From contig CALNHX010000274.1 of the NCBI GenBank assembly GCA_940337035.1, positions 186,001 through 250,000 on the forward strand: a stretch of 64,000 nt of DNA, written 5' to 3'. The position numbers were made by a program, and so were the translations under genes. The stretch is from Agriotes lineatus (taxonomy: Eukaryota; Arthropoda; Insecta; Coleoptera; Elateridae). Shown piece by piece: positions 47,558-59,734 of this stretch. The notes beneath the pieces are model-generated. The model ran no database searches and was not told the origin of the DNA. It saw nothing but the letters and a program-made list of their open reading frames with translations. How positions within the stretch are numbered: position 1 is the first letter of the stretch; each line of letters begins with the position of its first letter.

Positions 47558-49660
47558 GCCCCGTAGCTTAGCGCGTGGCTTGTTCCTTGGCTTGGCGCAT
47601 GGCGTGGCGCTTTTCTTGGCGCGTGTCTTGGCGCTTGGCTTGGCGCTTGGCTTGGCGCTTGGCTTGGCGCTTGGCTTGGCGCCTAGCTTGGCGCTTTTCT
47701 TGGCGCGTGGCTTAACGCGTGGCTTGTCACTTGGCTTGACGCTCTTCTTTGCGTTTGGCTTGGCGCTTTTCTTGGCGCGTGGCTTGGCGCGTGGCTTGTC
47801 GCTTGGTTTGGCGCTTGGCTTGGCGCTTTACTTGGCGCGTGGCTTGGCGCTTGGTTTGCCGCTTGACTTGGCGCTCTTCTTGGCGCTTGGCTTGGCGCTT
47901 TTCTTGGCGCGTGGCTTGGCGCGTGGCTTGGCGCTTGGTTTGCCGCTTGGCTTGGCGCTCTTCTTGGCGCTTGGCTTGGCGCTTTTCTTGGCGCGTAGCT
48001 TGGCGCGTGGCTTGGCGCTTGGCTTGGCGATTGGCTTGGCGCTTTCCTTGGCTCGTGGCTTGGCGCTTGGCTTAACGCCTTTCTTGGCTCGTAGCTTAGC
48101 GCGTGTCTTGTCGCATGGCTTGGCGCTCTCCTTGGTGCATAGGGTGGCGCTTTTCTTGGCGCTTGGCTTGGCGCTTGGCTTGGCGCTTGGCTTGGCGCTT
48201 GGCTTGCCGCTTGGCTTAACGCTTTTCTTGCCCCGTAGCTTAGCGCGTGGCTTGTTCCTTGGCTTGGCGCATGGCGTGGCGCTTTTCTTGGCGCGTGTCT
48301 TGGCGCTTGGCTTGGCGCTTGGCTTGGCGCTTGGCTTGGCGCCTAGCTTGGCGCTTTTCTTGGCGCGTGGCTTAACGCGTGGCTTGTCACTTGGCTTGAC
48401 GCTCTTCTTTGCGTTTGGCTTGGCGCTTTTCTTGGCGCGTGGCTTGGCGCGTGGCTTGTCGCTTGGTTTGGCGCTTGGTTTGGCGCTTTACTTGGCGCGT
48501 GGCTTGGCGCTTGGTTTGCCGCTTGACTTGGCGCTCTTCTTGGCGCTTGGCTTGGCGCTTTTCTTGGCGCGTGGCTTGGCGCGTGGCTTGGCGCTTGGTT
48601 TGCCGCTTGGCTTGGCGCTCTTCTTGGCGCTTGGCTTGGCGCTTTTCTTGGCGCGTAGCTTGGCGCGTGGCTTGGCGCTTGGCTTGGCGCTTGGCTTGGC
48701 GCTTTCCTTGGCTCGTGGCTTGGCGCTTGGCTTAACGCCTTTCTTGGCTCGTAGCTTAGCGCGTGTCTTGTCGCTTGGCTTGGCGCTCTCCTTGGTGCAT
48801 AGGGTGGCGCTTTTCTTGGCGCATGGCTTGGCGCTTGGCTTAACGCTTGGTTTGGCGCCTAGCTTGGCGCTTTTCTTGTCGCGTGGCTTAACGCGTGGCT
48901 TGTTCCTTGGCTTGGTGCATGGCTTGGCGCTTGGCTTGGCGCTTGGCTTGGCGCTTGGCTTGGCGCTTGGCTTGGCGCTTGGCTTGGCGCTTGGCTTGGC
49001 GCTTGGCTTGGCGCTTGGCTTGGCGCTTGGCTTGCCGCTTGGCTTAACGCTTTTCTTGCCCCGTAGCTTAGCGCGTGGCTTGTTCCTTGGCTTGGCGCAT
49101 GGCGTGGCGCTTTTCTTGGCGCGTGTCTTGGCGCTTGGCTTGGCGCTTGGCTTGGCGCTTGGCTTGGCGCTTGGCTTGGCGCCTAGCTTGGCGCTTTTCT
49201 TGGCGCGTGGCTTAACGCGTGGCTTGTCACTTGGCTTGACGCTCTTCTTTGCGTTTGGCTTGGCGCTTTTCTTGGCGCGTGGCTTGGCGCGTGGCTTGTC
49301 GCTTGGTTTGGCGCTTGGCTTGGCGCTTTACTTGGCGCGTGGCTTGGCGCTTGGTTTGCCGCTTGACTTGGCGCTCTTCTTGGCGCTTGGCTTGGCGCTT
49401 TTCTTGGCGCGTTGCTTGGCGCGTGGCTTGGCGCTTGGTTTGCCGCTTGGCTTGGCGCTCTTCTTGGCGCTTGGCTTGGCGCTTTTCTTGGCGCGTAGCT
49501 TGGCGCGTGGCTTGGCGCTTGGCTTGGCGCTTGGCTTGGCGCTTTCCTTGGCTCGTGGCTTGGCGCTTGGCTTAACGCCTTTCTTGGCTCGTAGCTTAGC
49601 GCGTGTCTTGTCGCTTGGCTTGGCGCTCTCCTTGGTGCATAGGGTGGCGCTTTTCTTGGC
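47558..49660 (+). repeat. 660/852-bp higher-order units, set 2
   Basis: GCCCCGTAGC at 47558, 48230 and 49058 (672 and 828 bp) and TCTTTGCGTTTGGC near 47749, 48409 and 49249 (660 and 840 bp). Differences from set 1 are +12, -24 and -12 bp, which are whole monomers. Confidence 0.88.
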
Positions 49661-52600
49661 GCGTGGCTTGGCGCTTGGCTTGGCGCTTTCCTTGGCGCGT
49701 GGTTTGTCGCTTGGCTTGGCGCTTGGCTTGGCGTTTTCCTTAGCGCGTGGCTTGTTGCCTAGCTTGGCGCATGGCGTGGAGCTTTTCTTGGCGTGTGGCT
49801 TGGCGCTTGGCTTGGTGCTTGGCTTGGCGCTTGGCTTGGCGTTTGGCTTGGCGCTTTTCTTTGCGCGTGATTTAACGCGTGGCTTATCGCTTGGCTTGGC
49901 GCTCTCCTTGGCGCGTGGCTTGGCGCCTTTCTTGGCGCGTGGCTCGGCGCTATTCTTGGCGCGTGGCTGGGCGTTTGGCTTAGCGCTTGGCTTGGCGTTT
50001 GGCTTGGCGATTGGCTTCGCGATTGGCTTGGCGCTTTTCTTGCCGCTTGGTTTGGCGCTTGGCTTGACGCTTGGCTTGACGCTTTTCTTAGCACGTGGCT
50101 TGTCGCTTGGATTTGCGCTTTTCTTGGCGCGTGGCTTGGCACTTGGCTTGGCGCTTGGCTTGGCGCTTGGCTTGGCGCTTGCCCTGGAGAATAGCTTGGC
50201 GTTCTTCTTGGCGCGTGGCTTTATGCTTGGCTGGGCGCTTGGCTTGGCGCTTGGCTTGGCGCTTGGCTTGGCGCTTTTCTTGATGCGTGGCTTGGCGCGT
50301 GGCTTAGCGCTCTCCTTGGCGCGTGGCATGGCGCTTGGCCGAACGCTTGCCTTGGCGTTTTCCGCGCGTGGCTTGTCGCTTGGCGTGGCGCTTTCTTGGC
50401 GCGTGGCTTGGCGCGTGGCTTGCCACTTGGCTTGGCGCTTGGCTTGGTGCTTGGCTTGGTGCTTGGCTTGACGCATGGCTTATCGCTTTCCTTGGAGCGT
50501 GGCTTGGCGCTTCACTGAACGCCTGGCTTGGCGTTTTCTGCGCGCGTGGCTTGTCGCTTGGCTTGCCGCTTTCTTGGCGCGCGGCTTGGCGCTCGGTTTG
50601 GCGCTTGGCTTGGCGCTTGGTTTAACGCTTGGTTTGGAGCATGGTTTGGCGCTTTCCTTAACGCGTGGCTTGGCGCTTGGCTGGGCGCTTGGCTTGGCGC
50701 TGGGCTTAGCGCTGGGCTTGGCGCTTGTATTTGCGCTTTTCTTAGCGCGTGGCTTGGTGCTCAACTTGCCGCTTTCATGGCGCGTGGCTTGTCGCTTGGC
50801 GTGGCGCTTTCTTGGCGCGTGGCTTGTTGCTTGGCTTGCCGCTTTCTTGGCGCGCGGCTTGGCGCTTGGTTTGGCGCTTGGCTTGGCGCTTGGTTTAACG
50901 CTTGGTTTGGCGCATGGTTTGGCGCTCTCCTTAACGCGTGGCTTGGCGCTTCACTAAACGCCTGGCTTGGCGTTTTCTGCGCGCGTGGCTTGTCGCTTGG
51001 CTTGCCGCTTTCTTGGCGCGCGGCTTGGCGCTCGGTTTGGCGCTTGGCTTGGCGCTGGGTTTAACGCTTGGTTTGGCGCATGGTTTGGCGCTCTCCTTAA
51101 CGCGTGGCTTGGCGCTTCACTGAACGCCTGGCTTGGCGTTTTCTGCGCGCGTGGCTTGTCGCTTGGCTTGCCGCTTTCTTGGCGCGCGGCTTGGCGCTTG
51201 GCTTGGCCTCTGGCTTGGCGCTTGGCTTGGCGCTTGGCTTGGCGCTCTCCATAGCGCGTGGCTTGGCGCTTGTCTAAGCGCTTGGCTTGGCGCTTGGCTT
51301 GGCGCTTGGCTTAGCGCTTGGCTTGGCGCTTGGCTTGGCGCTTGGCTTGTCGCTTGGCTTGGCGCTTTCCTTGGCGGGTGGTTCTGCACTTGGCTTGGCG
51401 CGTGGCTTGGCACTTTTCTTGGCGCGTGGCTTGGCGCGTGACTTGGCGCTTTGCTGGCTGGGCGCTTGGTTTAGCGCTTGGCTTAACGCTTGGCTTGGCG
51501 CCTTTCTTTTCGCTTGGGTTGGCGCTTGGCTTGGCGCTTTGCTTGGCGCTTGGCTTGGCGCTTTTCTTGGCGCATATCTTGGCGCATATTTTGGCGCGTG
51601 GGTTGACGCTTGGCTTGGCGCTTGGCTTGGCGCTTGGCTTGGCGCTTGGCTTGGCGCTTTTCTTGGCGCATTTCTTGGCGCGTGGCTTGGTGCTTTTTGT
51701 GGCGCGTGACTTGGCGCTTTGCTGGCTGGGCGCTTGGTTTAGCGCTTGGCTTAACGCTTGGCTTGGCGCCTTTCTTTTCGCTTGGGTTGGCGCTTGGCTT
51801 GGCGCTTGGCTTGGCGCTTGGCTTGGCGCTTGGCTTGGCGCTTGGCTTGGCGCTTTTCTTGGCGCATTTCTTGGCGCGTGGCTTGGTGCTTTTTGTGGCG
51901 CGTGGCTTGGCGCTTGGCTGGGCACTTGGCTTGGCAATTGGCTTGGCGCTTAACCTGGCACTTGGCTTGGCGGCTTTCTTGTAGCGTGGTTTGGCACCTG
52001 GCTTGCCGCTTGGCTTGGCGCTTGGCCTGGCGCTTGAATTGGCACCTTTCTTGGCGCGTGGTTTGGCACTTGGCTTGGCACTTGGCTTGGCGCTTGGCTT
52101 GGCGCTTGGTTTGGCGCTTTTTTTGGCGCGTGGCTTGGCGCTTGACTGGGCACTTGGCTTGGCAATTGGCTTTGCGCTTAACCTGGCGCTTGGCTTGGCG
52201 GCTTTCTTGTAGCGTGGTTTGGCACCTAGCTTGCCGCTTGGCTTGGCGCTTGGCCTGGCGCTTGTATTGGCGCCTTTCTTGGAGCTTGGCTTTGCACTTG
52301 GCTTGCCGCTTGGCTTGGCGCTTGGCTTGGCGCTTGGCTTGGCGCTTGGCTTGGCGCTTGGCTTGACGCTTTTCTTGGCGCATTTCTTGGCGCGTAGCTT
52401 GGCGCTTGGCTTGGCGCTTGGCTTGGCGCTTTTCTTGGCGCGTGGTTTGGCACTTGGCTTGCCGCTTGGTTTGGTGCTTGGCCTGGCGCTTGGCTTGGCG
52501 CTTGGCTTGACGCTTTTCTTGGCGCATTTCTTGGCGCGTAGCTTGGCGCTTGGCTTGGCGCTTGGCTTGGCGCCTTTCTTGGCGCGTGGCTTGGCGCTCG

Positions 52601-52902
52601 TCTTGGCGCATGGCTTGGCGCTCTCCTTGGCGTTTGGTTTGGTGCTTAGCCTGGCGCTTCGCTTAGCGCGTTTCTTGGCACTTGGCTTGGCGCTTAACTT
52701 GGCGCTTGGCTTGGCGCTTGGCTTGGCGCTTTTCTTGGCGCGTTGTTTGGCACTTGACTTGCCGCTTGGCTTGGTGCTTGGCCTGGCGCTTGGCTTGGCG
52801 CTTTTCTTGGCGCCTTTCTCGGCGCGTGGCTTGGCGCTCGTCTTGGCGCATGGCTTGGCGCTCTTCTTGGCGTTTGGCTTGGCGCTAGACTAAGCGCTTG
52901 GC

Positions 52903-53661
52903 TTGACGCTTTTCTTGGCGCGTAGCTTGGCACTTGGTTTTATGCTTAGTATGGCGCTTGGCTTGGCGCATGGCTTGGCGCTCTCTTTGTCGCGTGGCTT
53001 GGCGCTTGGCTTGGCGCTTTTCTTTGCGCGTGGTTTGTCGCTTGGCTTGGCGCTCTCCTTGGCGCGTTGCTTGGCGCTTGGCTTGGCGCGTAGCTTGGCG
53101 CTTGTCTTGGCGCATTGCGTTGCGTTTTTCTTGGCGCGTGGCTTGGTGCTTGGCTTGGCGCTTGGCTTGGCGCTTGGCTTGGCGCTTGGTTTGGCGCTTG
53201 GCGTGGCGCTTTTCTTGGCGCGTGTCTTAACGCGTCGCTTGTCGCTTGGCTTGGCGCACTCCTTGGTGCGTGGCTTGGAGCTTGACTTGGCGCCTTTCTT
53301 GGCGCGTGGCTGTGCCCTTCGCGTGGCAGTTGGCTTGGTGTTTGGCTTGGCGATTGGCTTGGCGCTTTTGTTGGCGCGTTGCTTGGCGCTTGGGTTGCCG
53401 CTTGGCCTGGGGCATGGCTTGGCGCTTTTCTTGGCGCTTTCCTTGGCGCGTGGCTTAGCGCTTGGCCTGGCGCTTGGCTTGGCGTTTGGCTTGGCGCTTT
53501 TCTTGGCGCGTGGTTTGTCGCTTGGCTTGGCGCTTTTTTTGGCGTGTGGCTTGGCACTTGGCTTGGAGCTTAACTTGGCGCGTGGCTTGCCGCTTAACTT
53601 GGCGCTCTCTTTGGCGCGTGGCTTGGCGCTTGGCTTGCCGCTTGGCTTAACGCTTTTCTTG
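52903..53661 (+). repeat. ATGCTTAGTATGG module, copy 3
   Basis: Nearly identical to copy 1, 8021 bp upstream (ATG at 52942; GCCCCGTAGC landmark at 53661). It is followed by the same TTGGTGGTTTGC and TTGGCGATTTTC monomers and then a homogeneous run. Confidence 0.85.
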
Positions 53662-54249
53662 CCCCGTAGCTTAGCGCGTGGCTTGTTCCTTGGCTTGGTG
53701 CATGGCGTGGCGCTTTTCTTGGCGCATGGCTTGGCGCTTGGCTTAACGCTTGGTTTGGCGCCTAGCTTGGCGCTTTTCTTGTCGCGTGGCTTAACGCGTG
53801 GCTTGTCGCTTGGCTTGGCGCTCTTCTTGGCGCTTGGCTTGGCGCTTTTCTTGGCGCGTGGCTTGGCGCGTGGCTTGTCGCTTGGCTTGGCGCATGGCGT
53901 GGCGCTTTTCTTGGCGCGTAGCTTGGCGCGTGGCTTGGCGCTTGGCTAGGCGCTTGGCTTGGCGCTTGGTTTGGCGCTTGGCTTAACGCTTGGCTTGGCG
54001 CTTGGCTTGGTGGTTTGCTTAGCGCTTGGCTTGGCGATTTTCTTGGCGCTTGGCTTGGCGCTTGGCTTGGCGCTTGGCATGGCGCTTGGCTTGGCGCTTG
54101 GCTTGGCGCTTGGCTTGGCGCTTGGCTTGGCGCTTGGCTTGGCGCTTGGCTTGGCGCTTGGCTTGGCGCTTGGCTTGGCGCTTGGCTTGGCGATTGGCTT
54201 GGCGCTTGGCTTGGCGCTTGGCTTGGCGCTTTTCTTGGCGCGTGACTTA

Positions 54250-55402
54250 ACGCGTCGCTTGTCGCTTGGCTTGCCGCTTGGCTTAACGCTTTTCTTGCCC
54301 CGTAGCTTAGCGCGTGGCTTGTTCCTTGGCTTGGCGCATGGCGTGGCGCTTTTCTTGGCGCGTGGCTTGGCGCTTGGCACGGCGCTTGGCTTGGCGCTTG
54401 GCTTGGCGCCTAGCTTGGCGTTTTTCTTGGCGCGTGGCTTAACGCGTGGCTTGTCGCTTGGCTTGGCGCTCTTCTTGGCGTTTGGCTTGGCGCTTTTCTT
54501 GGCGCGTGGCTTGTCGCGTGGCTTGTCGCTTGGCTTGGCGCATGGCGTGGCGCTTTTCTTGGCTCGTTGCTTGGCGCGTGGTTTGTCGCTTGGTTTGGCG
54601 CGTGGCTTGGCGCTTGGTTTGCCGCTTGGCTTGGCGCTCTTCTTGGCGCTTGGCTAGGCGCGTGGCTTGGCGCTTGGCTTGGCGCTTGGCTAGGCGCTTT
54701 CCTTGGCTCGTGGCTTGGCGCTTGGCTTAACGCCTATTTTGGCGCGTAGCTTAGCGCGTGTCTTGTCGCTTGGCTTGGCGCTCTCCTTGGTGCATAGGGT
54801 GGCGCTTTTCTTGGCGCGTGGCTTGTCGCTTGGCTTGGCGCATGGCGTGGCAATTTACTTGGCGCTTGGATTGGCGCTTGGCTTGGCGCTTGGCTTGGCG
54901 TTTTCCTTAGCGCGTGGCTTGTTGCTTAGCTTGGCGCATGGCGTGGCGCTTTTCTTGTCGCGTGGCTTGGCAACTGGCTTGGCGTTTAGCTTGGCGCTTG
55001 GCTTGGCGCTTGGCTTGGCGCTTGGTTTGGCGCTTGGTTTGGCGCTTAGATTGGCGCTTACCTTAGCGCGTGGCTTGTTGCTTGGCTTAGCGCATGGCGT
55101 GGCGCTTTTCTTGGCGCGTGGCTTGGCGCTTGGTTTGGCGCTTCGCTTAACGCTTGGCTTGGCGCTTGGCTTGGCGCTTGGCTTAGCGCTTGGCTTGGCG
55201 ATTTTCTTGGCGCGTGGATTAACGCGTGGCTTGTCGCTTGGCTTGGCGCTCTCCTTGGCGCGTTGCTTGGCGCTTGGCTTAGGGCGTAGCTTGGCGCTTG
55301 TCTTGGCGCATTGCGATGCGTTTTTCTTGGCGCGTGGCTTGGTGCTTGGCTTGGCGCTTGGTTTGGCGCTTGGCTTGGCGCTTGGCTTGGCGCTTGGCTT
55401 GG
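54250..55402 (+). repeat. Block D, leading part, of the 12-bp array
   Basis: GCCCCGTAGC landmark at 54297, then monomers with TTGGCAATTTAC, TTGGCAACTGGC, TTAGGGCGTAGC and GCATTGCGATGCG. This part has no close partner within the window, although single modules resemble the ATGCTTAGTATGG module of block C. Confidence 0.65.
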
Positions 55403-58400
55403 CGCTTTTCTTGGCGCATTGCGATGCGTTTTTCTTGGCGCGTGGCTTGTCGCTTGGCTTGGCGCTTTCCTTGGTGCGTGGCTTGGAGCTTGACTTGGCG
55501 CCTTTCTTGGCGCGTGGCTGTGCCTTTCGCTTGGCAGTTGGCTTGGTGTTTGACTTGGCGATTGGCTTGGCGCTTTTGTTGGCGCGTTGCTTGGCGCTTG
55601 GGTTGCCGCTTGGCCAGGGGCATGGCTTGGCGCTTTTCTTGGCGTTTTTCTTGGCGCGTGGCTTAGCGCTTGGCTGGGCGCTTGGCTTGGCGTTTGGCTT
55701 GGCGCTTTTCTTGGCGCGTGGTTTGTCGCTTGGCTTGGCGCTTTTTTTGGCGTGTGGCTTGGCACTTGGCTTGGCGCTTAACTTGGCGCGTGTCTTGTCG
55801 CTTAACTTGGCGCTCTCTTTAACGCGTGGCTTGGCGCTTGGCTTGCCGCTTGGCTTAACGCTTTTCTTGCCCCGTAGCTTAGCGCGTGGCTTGCTCCTTG
55901 GCTTGGCGCAAGGCGTGGCGCATTTCTTGGCGCATGGCTTGGCGCTCGGCTTAGCGCTTGGCTTAGCGCCTAGCTTGGCGCTTTTCTTGTCGCGTGGCTT
56001 AACGTGTGGCTTGTCTCTTGGCTTGGCGCTCTTCTTGGCGCTTGGCTTGGCGCTTTTCTTAGCGCGTGGCTTGGCGCGTGGCTTGTCGCTTGGCTTGGCG
56101 CATGGCGTGGCGCTTTTCTTGGCGCGTAGCTTGGCGCGTGGCTTGGCGCTTGGCTTGGCGCTTGGCTTGCCGCTTGGCTTAACGCTTTTCTTGCCCCGTA
56201 GCTTAGCGCGTGGCTTGTTCCTTGGCTTGGCGCATGGCGTGGCGCTTTTCTTGGCGCATGGCTTGGCGCTTGGCTTGGCGCTTGGCTTGGCGCTTGGCTT
56301 GGCGCTTGGCTTGCCGCTTGGCTTAACGCTTTTCTTACCCAGTAGCTTAGCGCGTGGCTTGTTCCTTGGCTTGGCGCATGGCGTGGCGCTTTTCTTGACG
56401 CATGGCTTGGCGCTTGGCCTGGCGCTTGGCTTAGCGCCTAGCTTGGCGCTTTTCTTGTCGCGTGGCTTAACGTGTGGCTTGTCTCTTGGCTTGGCGCTCT
56501 TCTTGGCGCTTGGCTTGGCGCTTTTCTTAGCGCGTGGCTTGGCGCGTGGCTTGTCGCTTGGCTTGGCGCATGGCGTGGCGCTTTTCTTGGCGCGTAGCTT
56601 GGCGCGTGGCTTGGCGCTTGGCTTGGCGCTTGGCTTGGCGCTTGGTTTGGCGCTTGGCTTAACGCTGGGCTTGGCGCTTGGCTTGGTGCTTTGCTTAGCG
56701 CTTGGCTTGGCGATTTTCTTGGCGCTTGGCTTGGCGCTTGGCTTGGCGCTTGGCATGGCGCTTGGCTTGGCGCTTGGCTTGGCGCTTGGCTTGGCGCTTG
56801 GCTTGGCGCTTGGCTTGTTCCTTGGCTTGGCGCATGGCGTGGCGCTTTTCTTGGCGCATGGCTTGGCGCTTGGCTTGGCGCTTGGCTTAGCGCCTAGCTT
56901 GGCGCTTTTCTTGTCGCGTGGCTTAACGTGTGGCTTGTCTCTTGGCTTGGCGCTCTTCTTGGCGCTTGGCTTGGCGCTTGGCTTGTTCCTTGGCTTGGCG
57001 CATGGCGTGGCGCTTTTCTTGACGCATGGCTTGGCGCTTGGCCTGGCGCTTGGCTTAGCGCCTAGCTTGGCGCTTTTCTTGTCGCGTGGCTTAACGTGTG
57101 GCTTGTCTCTTGGCTTGGCGCTCTTCTTGGCGCTTGGCTTGGCGCTTTTCTTAGCGCGTGGCTTGGCGCGTGGCTTGTCGCTTGGCTTGGCGCATGGCGT
57201 GGCGCTTTTCTTGGCGCGTAGCTTGGCGCGTGGCTTGGCGCTTGGCTTGGCGCTTGGCTTGGCGCTTGGTTTGGCGCTTGGCTTAACGCTGGGCTTGGCG
57301 CTTGGCTTGGTGCTTTGCTTAGCGCTTGGCTTGGCGATTTTCTTGGCGCTTGGCTTGGCGCTTGGCTTGGCGCTTGGCATGGCGCTTGGCTTGGCGCTTG
57401 GCTTGGCGCTTGGCTTGGCGCTTGGCTTGGCGCGTGGCTTGTTCCTTGGCTTGGCGCATGGCGTGGCGCTTTTCTTGGCGCATGGCTTGGCGCTTGGCTT
57501 GGCGCTTGGCTTAGCGCCTAGCTTGGCGCTTTTCTTGTCGCGTGGCTTAACGTGTGGCTTGTCTCTTGGCTTGGCGCTCTTCTTGGCGCTTGGCTTGGCG
57601 CTTTTCTTAGCGCGTGGCTTGGCGCGTGGCTTGTCGCTTGGCTTGGCGCATGGCGTGGCGCTTTTCTTGGCGCTTGGCTTGGCGCTTGGCTTGGCGCTTG
57701 GCTTGGCGCTTGGCTTGGCGCTTGGCTTGCCGCTTGGCTTAACGCTTTTCTTGCCCCGTAGCTTAGCGCGTGGCTTGTTCCTTGGCTTGGCGCATGGCGT
57801 GGCGCTTTTCTTGGCGCGTGTCTTGGCGCTTGGCTTGGCGCTTGGCTTGGCGCTTGGCTTGGCGCTTGGCTTGGCGCCTAGCTTGGCGCTTTTCTTGGCG
57901 CGTGGCTTAACGCGTGGCTTGTCACTTGGCTTGACGCTCTTCTTTGCGTTTGGCTTGGCGCTTTTCTTGGCGCGTGGCTTGGCGCGTGGCTTGTCGCTTG
58001 GCTTGGCGCATGGCGTGGCGCTTTTCTTGGCTCGTAGCTTGGCGCGTGGTTTGTCGCTTGGTTTGGCGCTTGGCTTGGCGCTTTACTTGGCGCGTGGCTT
58101 GGCGCTTGGTTTGCCGCTTGACTTGGCGCTCTTCTTGGCGCTTGGCTTGGCGCTTTTCTTGGCGCGTGGCTTGGCGCGTGGCTTGGCGCTTGGTTTGCCG
58201 CTTGGCTTAACGCTCTTCTTGGCGCTTGGCTTGGCGCTTTTCTTGGCGCGTGGCTTGGCGCTTGGCTTGGCGCTTGGCTTGGCGCTTGGCTTGCCGCTTG
58301 GCTTAACGCTTTTCTTGCCCCGTAGCTTAGCGCGTGGCTTGTTCCTTGGCTTGGCGCATGGCGTGGCGCTTTTCTTGGCGCATGGCTTGGCGCTTGGCTT

Positions 58401-59734
58401 GGCGCTCTTCTTGGCGCTTGGCTTGGCGCTTTTCTTAGCGCGTGGCTTGGCGCGTGGCTTGTCGCTTGGCTTGGCGCATGGCGTGGCGCTTTTCTTGGCG
58501 CGTAGCTTGGCGCGTGGCTTGGCGCTTGGCTTGGCGCTTGGTTTGGCGCTTGGCTTAACGCTGGGCTTGGCGCTTGGCTTGGTGCTTTGCTTAGCGCTTG
58601 GCTTGGCGATTTTCTTGGCGCTTGGCTTGGCGCTTGGCTTGGCGCTTGGCATGGCGCTTGGCTTGGCGCTTGGCTTGGCGCTTGGCTTGGCGCTTGGCTT
58701 GGCGCTTGGCTTGGCGCTTGGCTTGGCGCTTGGCTTGGCGCTTGGCTTGGCGCTTGGCTTGGCGCTTGGCTTGGCGCTTGGCTTGCCGCTTGGCTTAACG
58801 CTTTTCTTGCCCCGTAGCTTAGCGCGTGGCTTGTTCCTTGGCTTGGCGCATGGCGTGGCGCTTTTCTTGGCGCGTGTCTTGGCGCTTGGCTTGGCGCTTG
58901 GCTTGGCGCTTGGCTTGGCGCTTGGCTTGGCGCCTAACTTGGCGCTTTTCTTGGCGCGTGGCTTAACGCGTGGCTTGTCACTTGGCTTGACGCTCTTCTT
59001 TGCGTTTGGCTTGGCGCTTTTCTTGGCGCGTGGCTTGGCGCGTGGCTTGTCGCTTGGCTTGGCGCATGGCGTGGCGCTTTTCTTGGCTCGTAGCTTGGCG
59101 CGTGGTTTGTCGCTTGGTTTGGCGCTTGGCTTGGCGCTTTACTTGGCGCGTGGCTTGGCGCTTGGTTTGCCGCTTGACTTGGCGCTCTTCTTGGCGCTTG
59201 GCTTGGCGCTTTTCTTGGCGCGTGGCTTGGCGCGTAGCTTGGCGCTTGGTTTGCCGCTTGGCTTGGCGCTCTTCTTGGCGCTTGGCTTGGCGCTTTTCTT
59301 GTCGCTTGGCTTGGCGCATGGCGTGGCGCTTTTCTTGGCGCGTAGCTTGGCGCGTGGCTTGGCGCTTGGCTTGGCGCTTGGCTTGCCGCTTGGCTTAACG
59401 CTTTTCTTGCCCCGTAGCTTAGCGCGTGGCTTGTTCCTTGGCTTGGCGCATGGCGTGGCGCTTTTCTTGGCGCATGGCTTGGCGCTTGGCTTGGCGCTTG
59501 GCTTGGCGCTTGGCTTGGCGCTTGGCTTGCCGCTTGGCTTAACGCTTTTCTTACCCCGTAGCTTAGCGCGTGGCTTGTTCCTTGGCTTGGCGCATGGCGT
59601 GGCGCTTTTCTTGACGCATGGCTTGGCGCTTGGCCTGGCGCTTGGCTTAGCGCCTAGCTTGGCGCTTTTCTTGTCGCGTGGCTTAACGTGTGGCTTGTCT
59701 CTTGGCTTGGCGCTCTTCTTGGCGCTTGGCTTGG
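55403..59734 (+). repeat. Block D tandem unit, copy 1 (4332 bp)
   Basis: Landmark GCGATGCG at 55421 recurs at 59753, an offset of 4332. Further right the offset to copy 2 falls stepwise to 4308 (near 56.7 kb), 4236 (57.3-57.6), 4224 (57.9-58.6) and 4188 (59.0). Every value and every step is a multiple of 12. Internal sub-units of about 624 bp lie at 56691 and 57315. GCCCCGTAGC landmarks lie near 55869, 56193, 57753, 58317, 58809 and 59409, and a TTACCCAGTAGC variant near 56.33 kb. Confidence 0.82.

Larger units (their letters stand above)
46476..54250 (+). repeat. Block C unit, copy 2 of the 12-bp array
   Basis: Starts with another ATGCTTAGTATGG module (46476-47234), then repeats the module order of copy 1. 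The 660/852-type units are at offset 9107 (47558 against 38451), the GAACGCC sub-repeats at 7753, the CGCATATC stretch at 7753-7949 and the closing ATGCTTAGTATGG module at 8021 (52903). The drop from about 9.1 to 7.75 kb is the missing second copy of the 1.3-kb module. The later rises are insertions of about 196 and 72 bp. Confidence 0.75.

Noticed and set aside
46476..50471. 1331-codon plus-strand open frame of LALGLALFLARG-type repeats (and the similar 37876-41820)
   Set aside because: Pure 12-bp satellite; other frames on both strands are also largely open, there is no change of composition at the ends, and no domain beyond the tetrapeptide reiteration. Hydrophobic character is a property of the monomer.
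54855..57380. Minus-strand 841-codon Lys/Ala/Pro/Ser-rich frame resembling histone H1 or protamine tails (also 59139-61616)
   Set aside because: KPSAKPSAKK is the direct translation of the reverse-complement monomer in one frame. It lacks a globular domain, and the same DNA is open in WRLA/GAWL frames on the other strand.
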